NCBI GenBank assembly: GCA_016840165.1
Contig: JAEOSU010000004.1
Coordinates: 1 to 53,813, forward strand
DNA length: 53,813 nt
From: Promethearchaeota archaeon
GTDB lineage: Archaea > Asgardarchaeota > Lokiarchaeia > Sigyniarchaeales > SOKP01
Direction of reading: 5' to 3'
Shown in pieces: positions 25,444 to 32,999 of this stretch; within the stretch, counting starts at the first letter, position 1; each line of letters starts with the position of its first letter. The notes below the pieces were generated by a model. It was not told where the DNA came from and ran no database searches. It saw nothing but the letters and a program-made list of their open reading frames with translations. A program made the translations under genes and the position numbers.

Positions 25444-26229
25444 TTAGAAGATGAATTTTTTATAGGTTGAGAGGAAATTTAAGGTTTTGATGATATTAGG
25501 AATTTCAAATAAACCAATTGCTAAGCCAATCACCAGAAGGAATAGATATATATCCAATTTGGCTATATAATAAAGAAAATACGTTGATGCTTCTTGAAAT
25601 TGAAATAGAAATACTCCTTGTTGAAGATAGAAGAGAAGACTGATAGAAAGTACAATACTTGTTGATGAAAATATTATTATTGAATTATCATGTTCATAAA
25701 CTGCAATAATTAATTGTGAAATAAAGAGCAAGAGGCTAATTATTAAAGGTATTAATGCTGAAATTAACCAAATGTTATAATTGGAGGCCTTGATTAGAAA
25801 GTCATTTCCAACGTTTTCCCAGAATAATGAAGAGCTTAATATAATAAATGATACTATCGGAAGAATTAATGCTACTATTGATATTACAGTATGAAGTCTA
25901 ATAGTAAAAAAATGGGAATATTGATAATTTGCAAGCTCCTTTTCTTTTTTCGCAGTATCAAGCAAATTTTCTAACCGATTTTTTACGTGCGGAGGAATAT
26001 CTTTATTGAGTTTCTTAATCTGAAAGTTAATATCGGTAAAATCTCTAAGTAATTTGTGGATTGACTTTTCTCCTTTCTTCAACTTATCTTTTGTGCATTT
26101 AGGCCCATTCCATAAATATATTATATTTCGATCTTTATCAATAAACGCAACCAAATCATGGTAAAGTAAATGAGTACTTTCTTCAACCCATTTATCTTGT
26201 TGTTCAGTATAGATAAAGATTTTTAACAT
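25444..26229 (-). CDS. Membrane protein with an N-terminal gelsolin-like domain
   Basis: A 261-residue protein in two parts. Residues 20-90 resemble a single gelsolin/ADF-like repeat: LVAFIDKDRNIIYLWNGPKCT matches the strand pattern of gelsolin repeats (xxFIxD...IYxWxG), and a helix plus a second strand follow. The comparable segment in the gelsolin protein at 52318-53229 is VVLIFDEELRRIYIWKGAQSS. Residues 115-246 hold about five hydrophobic helices (115-133, 152-177, 184-202, 205-222, 226-246). The head would face the cytoplasm and could tie actin or another ligand to the membrane. The resemblance is short, so the domain call is tentative. Confidence 0.6.
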   Translation of the reverse strand: MLKIFIYTEQQDKWVEESTHLLYHDLVAFIDKDRNIIYLWNGPKCTKDKLKKGEKSIHKLLRDFTDINFQIKKLNKDIPPHVKNRLENLLDTAKKEKELANYQYSHFFTIRLHTVISIVALILPIVSFIILSSSLFWENVGNDFLIKASNYNIWLISALIPLIISLLLFISQLIIAVYEHDNSIIIFSSTSIVLSISLLFYLQQGVFLFQFQEASTYFLYYIAKLDIYLFLLVIGLAIGLFEIPNIIKTLNFLSTYKKFIF

Positions 26230-26296
26230 GATTAATTCACTATGTAAGTTTTTATCTGTATCTACATATAGAGAAAAGATTTACTTTAATCTTTTT

Positions 26297-27193
26297 CTAT
26301 TCTTTTATTCTTTTTTTAATTTCTTCCCATAAATTATCAATATATTCTCGATAATTTACGATTATCTCTTCAGAGATATTTCGAAATCTCTTTTGAATAG
26401 TTAAATATTCTTCAATTGGTTTTCTCTTGGATGGATCAAGAAATCGTTTGCTATCTTTCGATAATTGAAAGTTTCCCTCGATTACTTCATATAAGGGCCA
26501 AAAACCTGTTTGAACCGCTAATCTACCGATCTTGATTGAATCTTTGGGTTCATACCCCCATCCAGGAGGGCAAGGAGCAAGGATATGAATATATTTAGGT
26601 CCGTATATATTTTTAGCTTTCGAAAATTTTTCATATAAATCTAGTGGGTAAGAAGAGATAGCCGTTGCTACATAGGGTGTACCATGGGCTTCTAATATTT
26701 TTGGCATATTTTTTTTATATCCCGTTTTTCCATCAGGAGTGGTTGTGCTAAACGCACCTGGGGGAGTACTGCCACTTCTTTGAACGCCCGTATTCATATA
26801 GGCTTCATTATCATAGCATGCAAAGATGAAATTTGTGCCTCTCTCAACAGCGCCACTTAGACTTTGAATGCCAATATCCACTGTTCCACCATCTCCGGCA
26901 AATGCCACGACATTTATATCCTTATCTAATCCCTTTTCTTCTAAAGAAGCAACTATGCCTGAAGCAGATGCTCCAGTTGTCGCAAAAGGTGTATGAAGAA
27001 CCGATACTTTTGTTGTACAAAATCCCTGCATTCCATGTAAAACAGTCAAGCAACTCGCAGGAACTGTAATGATGGTATTTTTTCCTAAAGCTTTTAATGC
27101 AATACGATAAATAAGTGCCATTGAACACCCAGCACAAGCTCTTGTACCAGGATATATAAATTCTTCCTCTGGAAGTTCTAAAACATTGACCAT
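26297..27193 (-). CDS. porB: 2-oxoacid (pyruvate):ferredoxin oxidoreductase, beta subunit
   Basis: Thiamine-diphosphate subunit of the anaerobic enzyme that converts pyruvate and CoA to acetyl-CoA, CO2 and reduced ferredoxin. The cluster motif GTRACAGCSMAL and the TPP/Mg site GDGGTVDIGIQ, with NEAYMNTGVQRSGSTPPGA, are standard. I choose ATG 27193, 298 residues, because GAGGTG (27201-27206) lies 7 nt ahead; the frame also runs to TTG 27196. It follows porA by 13 nt in a porD-porA-porB operon. porG is separate. Confidence 0.94.
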   Translation of the reverse strand: MVNVLELPEEEFIYPGTRACAGCSMALIYRIALKALGKNTIITVPASCLTVLHGMQGFCTTKVSVLHTPFATTGASASGIVASLEEKGLDKDINVVAFAGDGGTVDIGIQSLSGAVERGTNFIFACYDNEAYMNTGVQRSGSTPPGAFSTTTPDGKTGYKKNMPKILEAHGTPYVATAISSYPLDLYEKFSKAKNIYGPKYIHILAPCPPGWGYEPKDSIKIGRLAVQTGFWPLYEVIEGNFQLSKDSKRFLDPSKRKPIEEYLTIQKRFRNISEEIIVNYREYIDNLWEEIKKRIKE

Positions 27194-27200
27194 CAAATTT

Positions 27201-27206
27201 CACCTC
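27201..27206 (-). promoter_or_regulatory. Shine-Dalgarno GAGGTG of porB
   Basis: On the minus strand GAGGTG sits 7 nt ahead of ATG 27193, which decides between this ATG and the in-frame TTG just before it. Confidence 0.7.
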
Positions 27207-28478
27207 TTATTTTAAAAAATCTAATTCATCTAATTTCAATCCTAAAAACTCTGTTTGATGGGAGATTTCACCATTTTCCTTCTGTTTTAATGCCATTTTT
27301 ACTCCATTAATGATATGATCAGTAGTAATATCTCTCCCTCCTAATCCAACAATAAAACCTTTAATAAAAGGGGCATCTGATAAATTATAGAGTGCTGATT
27401 TCAGTTCATAACTTAACACTCCTTCATATCCATATCCAATATCTCTATCAAACACAATTATAGTCTTTTTTGTTTTGAAATACTCTCTTAATTCCCTCGC
27501 GGGATAAGGTCGAAATAATTTCAAACTTAATAATCCAATTTTAACTCCCTCTTCTCTTAATCTCTCCACTGCTACTCTTGCTTGTGCAGCTACGGAACCC
27601 ATAGCGAAAATAATAGTTTCGGCATCATCAGTGTAAAATGTTTTATACACTCCATTGCCATAAGATCTTCCGAATTTCTTTGCAAAATCATCATGAACTT
27701 CTTTGATTATATCAATTGAATTTTCTAGAGCCTTTTGTAATGCATATCTGTATTCGAAATATCCTGGTGCTGTTCCTTCTACTCCCCGATCTCTTATGTG
27801 TGGTGTGGTGACGGGATCTATGCCTTTTACCACAGAAATATTTGATAAATCAATATGATGTTTTAAGGGAGGCAAAAACGCGTCCACGTCATCTTGATTT
27901 TCTAAAACAACGGGCATCATGGTATGGGAAAGAATATAACCGTCGTAACCCACAACTACGGGTAAAAAATTGCGAGGGTCCTCTGCTATTTTAAATGCTT
28001 GGATGTTAGTATCATAAATTTCTTGATTATTTTCACAGAATAATTGAACCCAGCCCACATCTCTTATTGTTATAAAATCTTGATGGTCTGTCCATACACT
28101 CCAAGGAGCTCCTGTCGCTCTTGTAGCTAAATTAATTACAATAGGTAATCTATTCCCTGCAGCCCATGGAAGCATTTCATACATTAACATTAAACCATGA
28201 GAGGATGTTGCCGTTCCAACTCGTGAACCTGTTGCTGATGCCGCACAACAAACTGCTAAGGCGGAATGTTCAGACTCTACCTTGACAAAACGAGCATTAA
28301 ATTTTCCCTTTGCAATAAATTCTGCTATTTTTTCTACAACAGGGCTTTGAGGGGTTATAGGATAAGCTGAGACCACTCCAACTTTAGCTTGTCTGAAAGC
28401 ATGAGCTGCAGCATGATTTCCAGTCAATATTTTTGTTCTTCGATCAATTTTAGCACTTTTTGTATTAGATATGGTCAT
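27207..28478 (-). CDS. porA: 2-oxoacid (pyruvate):ferredoxin oxidoreductase, alpha subunit
   Basis: Alpha subunit of POR, carrying the pyrimidine-binding and core domains. TGNHAAAHAFRQAKVGVVSAYPITPQSPVVE at the N terminus is diagnostic, and TATSSHGLMLMYEMLPWAAG with VWTDHQDF are conserved. Residues 290-400 make the CoA-binding region (FAMGSVAAQARVAVERLREEG). Its start codon overlaps the porD stop as ATGA (28475-28478), and GAGGTGAG at 28485-28492 is a ribosome binding site within porD. Length of 423 is normal. Confidence 0.94.
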   Translation of the reverse strand: MTISNTKSAKIDRRTKILTGNHAAAHAFRQAKVGVVSAYPITPQSPVVEKIAEFIAKGKFNARFVKVESEHSALAVCCAASATGSRVGTATSSHGLMLMYEMLPWAAGNRLPIVINLATRATGAPWSVWTDHQDFITIRDVGWVQLFCENNQEIYDTNIQAFKIAEDPRNFLPVVVGYDGYILSHTMMPVVLENQDDVDAFLPPLKHHIDLSNISVVKGIDPVTTPHIRDRGVEGTAPGYFEYRYALQKALENSIDIIKEVHDDFAKKFGRSYGNGVYKTFYTDDAETIIFAMGSVAAQARVAVERLREEGVKIGLLSLKLFRPYPARELREYFKTKKTIIVFDRDIGYGYEGVLSYELKSALYNLSDAPFIKGFIVGLGGRDITTDHIINGVKMALKQKENGEISHQTEFLGLKLDELDFLK

Positions 28479-28774
28479 TCATTACTCACCTCTTCCATAG
28501 TGATTGCGTTTACGGGACATTCTTCCATACATATACCACATCCTTTACAATATTCAAAATCTATTTTTGGTGGTATAGTTCTCTCTATAACTGCTTCTGG
28601 ACAGAAAAGCCAACAATTAAAACAGCTAGGTTTCCCTGATTTTGCAGGTATACATTTTTCAGTATCGATTATCGGCTTTTTTGAGCTCCATGTACCTGTT
28701 CTCCCAGCCTCCCCTTTTACTGGTGTTTGTACCGAGCCCAATATTTTTTGATAATCTTTTTTTGTGTCAGTCAT
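28475..28774 (-). CDS. porD: 2-oxoacid (pyruvate):ferredoxin oxidoreductase, delta subunit
   Basis: Ferredoxin-like electron-transfer subunit, 99 residues. The C-terminal cluster ligands are CKGCGICMEECP. The N-terminal cluster is spaced unusually: C, then eight residues, then CFNCWLFCP (IPAKSGKPS between the first and second cysteines). The leader KGEAGRTGTWSSKKPIID is typical of PorD. It is the first gene of porD-porA-porB and overlaps porA by 4 nt. Confidence 0.93.
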   Translation of the reverse strand: MTDTKKDYQKILGSVQTPVKGEAGRTGTWSSKKPIIDTEKCIPAKSGKPSCFNCWLFCPEAVIERTIPPKIDFEYCKGCGICMEECPVNAITMEEVSNE

Positions 28775-28911
28775 AGATTTTCACATACTTTAATGAATTA
28801 CATTACCTATAAAAATTAATTAGTTTTGGAATAAAATTTTTCCGATTAATTAAAATAAGCTAACATGATATACTATATCGCTAGTTAGAAACAAGTTTGG
28901 AAAAAGAAAGA

Positions 28912-28921
28912 CATATATATA
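28912..28921 (+). promoter_or_regulatory. TATA-like box upstream of the PAS histidine kinase
   Basis: CATATATATA lies 71 nt ahead of the ATG at 28993 in the divergent gap with porD. It is the best TATA match here, but the leader would be about 45 nt. Pattern evidence only. Confidence 0.25.
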
Positions 28922-28992
28922 GTCAATTTTCATATTTTTTTTAGGTTATTTACATTAATTACAACATTTTTAATATAGGTATAGGGTTATAG

Positions 28993-31236
28993 ATGGAATA
29001 CAATAGGGATGAGATAAGAAAACAATACAAAGATTTGTTTGAATATTCATTAGATTTAATATATGCGATAGATTTCGATGGAAATTTTCTTGATGCCAAC
29101 GATCTCACCTTAATTGCTCTTGGTTACGAATATGATGCTTTCTTGAATTGTTCATTAGCCGATTTATTAGATGAAATAGATTTAAGTCGGGCTTATCAAG
29201 TTTCCAAAGAGATAATGAAAACTGGAAAACAATCGAAAATAAGTGAGTATAAAATTCATACTAAGAGTGGAGATTTCATCTATGTTGAGTTTTATGGCAT
29301 TCCCTTAAAAATACAAGGAGAACAAATTGGGATACTAGGTATTGGAAAAAACATTACAGAACGCAAAAAAGTAGAAAAGGACTTAATGGAATCTAAAGAG
29401 AAATTCAAAGCAATATTTAAAGAGGGGCCTATTCCTGTCTATATCTTGCGATATATTAATGGGGACTTTATATTAGTCGATTATAATAATGCTGCTATTA
29501 AATTTACGAATAATAGAATTAAAGATTTTTTAGGATATTATGCTTTTGAGATATCCGAAGAGAGAGAGGATGTTTTGGATGATTTAAAGCAGTGTTATTC
29601 TCAAAAAATCCAAATAAATCGTCAAATAAAATATAATTCTAATGGCTCAAACCAGGAAAAACACCTATCGATTAATTATAGTTTCGTTCCTCCTGATCTT
29701 ATATTAGTCCATACTGAAGATATCACAGAAAGAATTCAAGCAATTGAAAAATTAAAAGAATCAGAAATTAAATACCGTAAAATGATAAATAACTTAGATG
29801 TTGGCTTTTATCAGGTCACTTTAGATGGAGTCATGCTTAATCATAATCCCGCTCATAATAAAATTTTAGAATATGACATTAATGAGAGCTTGGTGGGAAA
29901 AAAAGTAACTGATTTTTGGCGATATCCTGAACTTCGAGATGCTTATGTTAAGAATATATTGAGTAAGGGTTATGCGAAGAATTATATATGCCACTCATTA
30001 ACCAAAGATGGAAAAAAAGTTGTAGTACAGCTAAACTCTCATTTAATGAGAGATAAAGAAGGGAAACCTATCGGAATTGAAGGAACATTTATCGATATCA
30101 CCGAAAAATTCGAATTAGAAAAGCGACTTAAAGAATCAGAAAGAAAGTATCGCATACTATATGAAAGTACTCCCTACTCTATCGCGTTGATTAATTCGAA
30201 TGGACTTATTGTTGATTGTAATCCGACCGTTGAAGATTTATTTGGATATAATAAGATGGATTTGATTGGCAAAAATTTTACCAAATTGCCAATAATACCT
30301 TCAGAGAGTATGCAGAGTATAGTTGATGCTTTTCATAAATTTATCAAAGGAGTTAAAATCCACAGAATCGATCTCCAGATTCAACATAAGAATGGTAGTT
30401 TAATTTGGGTCAATTTACAAGCTTCAATCCTTAAGATTAAACAAAAAACTTTTGTTCAAGCAATCTTCACTGATATTAGATCAAGAAAGGAAGCAGAATT
30501 TTTGGTTGAAAAAGAGTTGGAAAAATTAAAGGAATTAGATAATTTACGGAAAAATTTGATTTCAAGAGTATCCCATGAATTAAAAACGCCACTAGTATCG
30601 ATATGTGGAGGATCTGAACTTTTATTCGATGTTTATAAAGAACAATTTAACAATGAAACGCTTGAGATCTTGGAGTTAATTGAAAAAGGGGGGAAACGAT
30701 TAAGATTTTTGGTTGATAATCTAATAGATACTTCTCGAGTGGAATATGGTAAATTAAAATTAAAGAAAGAGAATAGCGATTTAAGCTTAGTAATTAGAGA
30801 TGTAATTAATGAGTTAATTTACTTAATAAAAGATAGAAAGCTTAACATTCATGTGTCTCTTCCAGATAATCTAATCTTTAGTTTTGATAAAATAAGAATA
30901 GAACAAGTTATTATGAATATTTTATCTAATGCGATCAAAAATACTCCTCCTAATGGCGATATATCAATAGATCTTAGAAAAAATAATACTTTTGCAGAAT
31001 TCTCAATAAAAGACACTGGGATTGGATTGACCCAAAAAGAAATGGACTTATTATTTACTAGATTTGGAAAACTTGAAAGATCGGGAGAAGGTTTTGAATA
31101 TATAGATATCCAAGGGACAGGATTGGGGCTACATATCACAAAGGAAATTATTGATTTGCATAATGGGGAAATTAGAGCGGAATCGTCAGGTAGACAAAAA
31201 GGAAGTAATTTTATTGTGAAATTACCTCTAAAATAA
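28993..31236 (+). CDS. Soluble sensor histidine kinase with four PAS domains
   Basis: A 747-residue cytoplasmic sensor kinase with no membrane segment. PAS domains lie at about 8-130, 135-250, 258-378 and 383-505; three end in the DITE/NITER/DIRSR linker pattern. The HisKA helix carries the phosphorylated H528 in RVSHELKTPL. The ATPase domain has the N box NILSNAIKNTP, G1 DTGIGLT, F box TRFGKLER and G2 GTGLGLHI. PAS domains could sense redox or small ligands. No response regulator is nearby. It lies on the plus strand between porD-porA-porB and porG, both minus. Confidence 0.92.
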   Translation: MEYNRDEIRKQYKDLFEYSLDLIYAIDFDGNFLDANDLTLIALGYEYDAFLNCSLADLLDEIDLSRAYQVSKEIMKTGKQSKISEYKIHTKSGDFIYVEFYGIPLKIQGEQIGILGIGKNITERKKVEKDLMESKEKFKAIFKEGPIPVYILRYINGDFILVDYNNAAIKFTNNRIKDFLGYYAFEISEEREDVLDDLKQCYSQKIQINRQIKYNSNGSNQEKHLSINYSFVPPDLILVHTEDITERIQAIEKLKESEIKYRKMINNLDVGFYQVTLDGVMLNHNPAHNKILEYDINESLVGKKVTDFWRYPELRDAYVKNILSKGYAKNYICHSLTKDGKKVVVQLNSHLMRDKEGKPIGIEGTFIDITEKFELEKRLKESERKYRILYESTPYSIALINSNGLIVDCNPTVEDLFGYNKMDLIGKNFTKLPIIPSESMQSIVDAFHKFIKGVKIHRIDLQIQHKNGSLIWVNLQASILKIKQKTFVQAIFTDIRSRKEAEFLVEKELEKLKELDNLRKNLISRVSHELKTPLVSICGGSELLFDVYKEQFNNETLEILELIEKGGKRLRFLVDNLIDTSRVEYGKLKLKKENSDLSLVIRDVINELIYLIKDRKLNIHVSLPDNLIFSFDKIRIEQVIMNILSNAIKNTPPNGDISIDLRKNNTFAEFSIKDTGIGLTQKEMDLLFTRFGKLERSGEGFEYIDIQGTGLGLHITKEIIDLHNGEIRAESSGRQKGSNFIVKLPLK

Positions 31237-31255
31237 CTATAAAATCTTGATCAAT

Positions 31256-31870
31256 TTATGTTATTTTCGCAAGATTATATCCTTGTTCAATAAGAGCATA
31301 ATTTAATGACCCTATTTTTTCCCCTAACTTGTCTAAAATTACTTTTTTCAAATTTTCTAATTTCAGGTCAGGTACAGCTTTAGATAATAATCCTAAGATG
31401 GGTGTATTAATTACGGGATTTCCATCAATTGTCAGATTTTTTTCAAGAGCTAGTTTGCTAATATCAGCAGCTACTATTTTGATAGAGGGATTCAGCTGAT
31501 ATTTTTCGATCAACTCACTTGGCTCTTTATCTGTATTTATAATGAGGATGCCATTGGTTTCCAGAGAGGAGGCAACCTCAGTATTTAATACGCTTTCATC
31601 AAATATAATTAAAACATTTGGATGATATATTTGAGATCTGTCCCAAATTGTATTAGTTCTCGAAAGTTTAGCATAAGCTTGAACAGGGGCACCTCTTCGT
31701 TCAGCTCCGAATGATGGATATGCTTGAACATCTTTAAAATTTCCACTTAGATATGCTGCTTCAGCAAGGATTTCGCAAGCTGTGACCGCTCCTTGCCCTC
31801 CTCTGCCATGAATAACAATTTTAATAAGTTCTGAAGACTCTTCTTTATTGGTCATTAACTTTGTTCTCAC
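31256..31870 (-). CDS. porG: 2-oxoacid (pyruvate):ferredoxin oxidoreductase, gamma subunit
   Basis: Gamma subunit of POR, 204 residues. IVIHGRGGQGAVTACEILAEAAY is the signature, then QAYPSFGAERRGAPVQAYAKLS, and ILIIFDESVLNTEVASSL. The ORF begins with GTG 31870; ATG 31855 (MTNKEESSEL) is an alternative. It is separated from porD-porA-porB by the histidine kinase gene, so it must have its own promoter. The subunit itself has all expected parts, and no second porG is in the window. Confidence 0.92.
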   Translation of the reverse strand: MRTKLMTNKEESSELIKIVIHGRGGQGAVTACEILAEAAYLSGNFKDVQAYPSFGAERRGAPVQAYAKLSRTNTIWDRSQIYHPNVLIIFDESVLNTEVASSLETNGILIINTDKEPSELIEKYQLNPSIKIVAADISKLALEKNLTIDGNPVINTPILGLLSKAVPDLKLENLKKVILDKLGEKIGSLNYALIEQGYNLAKIT

Positions 31871-32067
31871 TATTATGTTTTATAGCATAAATATAATATT
31901 TTGTAGTTAGTAGTTTTCGTTATACTTAAAAAATTTTGGGTTAAAGCATCTCTAAGTCTTAAATATCAATATTGTAGAAAATTATGCCAAAGAATAAAAT
32001 GCAAATAATAATTATAAATTTTATATCATAAACTGCATTCGAAAAGCAATTATTGATGTGACATAAT

Positions 32068-32916
32068 GTGATACATCAAACGGGTTATTTTGAAGGGAGA
32101 GAGACAAGAAAATTGTTCTATCAGTGTTGGAAATCTGAATCAGAAGAGATTAAAGCATATATTATTGCTATTCATGGATGGGGTACCCATTCGGATCGAA
32201 TGAAACTTCCTGCGGACTTTCTAACTGAAATGGGATATAATGTTTACGCCTTTGACTTAAGAGGGCATTGGAGGAATGCAGGAGATTCTCCTGGACATAT
32301 TGATAGTATGGATCATATTCAGAAGGATATTGTACTTTTTAATGATCTTGTGAAAAAAGAAGCGGGAGAGAGGAAAATATTTTTAATTGGGCACTCGTTT
32401 GGAGGTTTGGTAAGTCTTATATATGCTATCAATCATCCTGGCTTAGATGGAGTTATAGTTTCATCCCCCTTGTTAGAACTAAAAATAGAATTATCATTCG
32501 CAAAAAAACTTGGTAAAAAATTAGCAAAGCCACTTTCTAAATTATCACCAACCAAAATGATGAGTATGGAAATTGATCAAAATTTGCTAACTAGTGATCT
32601 AAAAATTCTCCGTAAACATATTAGTGATGATAAAAAATTGGAACAAATCTCGTTGAGGAGTGCCGCTGAATTGGAACAATCTATGAAATGGGCGAGAGGG
32701 AGTGCTGATAAACTATTATGCCCAGTATTTATTATGCAAGCTGGCAATGATAAACTTGTTGAAAAAAGCGTTTCTAAAGAATTTTATGAGGAAATTAGAT
32801 ATAAAGACAAATACTACAAGGAATATCCCGACTTTTTGCATGAACTCTGGAATGAAAAAGGAAGAGCGCAAGTCTATCGAGATATGTATGTATGGCTTGA
32901 GAAACATCTTAAATAA
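32068..32916 (+). CDS. Alpha/beta hydrolase, monoacylglycerol lipase-like
   Basis: A 282-residue serine hydrolase of the lysophospholipase/monoacylglycerol-lipase type. Oxyanion loop AIHGWGTHSDR, FDLRGHWRNAGDSPGH, nucleophile elbow GHSFGG, the Asp in MQAGNDKLVE and His in PDFLHELWNE are visible. It starts with GTG 32068, the first in-frame start; an upstream ATG runs straight into a stop. No signal peptide is present. Substrate not known; in archaea with ester-linked lipids from food, these enzymes may act on glycerides. Confidence 0.85.
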   Translation: MIHQTGYFEGRETRKLFYQCWKSESEEIKAYIIAIHGWGTHSDRMKLPADFLTEMGYNVYAFDLRGHWRNAGDSPGHIDSMDHIQKDIVLFNDLVKKEAGERKIFLIGHSFGGLVSLIYAINHPGLDGVIVSSPLLELKIELSFAKKLGKKLAKPLSKLSPTKMMSMEIDQNLLTSDLKILRKHISDDKKLEQISLRSAAELEQSMKWARGSADKLLCPVFIMQAGNDKLVEKSVSKEFYEEIRYKDKYYKEYPDFLHELWNEKGRAQVYRDMYVWLEKHLK

Positions 32917-32999
32917 TATTCTTTCTCCATAAAAGAATATTTATAAGATATTACGATCAAGTATAGAATATTATTCTATAAATTTTTGATTGATTTTAT

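Noticed and set aside
28389..28751. Plus-strand 120-codon ORF opposite porA and porD
   Set aside because: Antisense to iron-sulfur and oxidoreductase genes with certain motifs; composition is Ser/Phe/Cys-rich and looks like a shadow.
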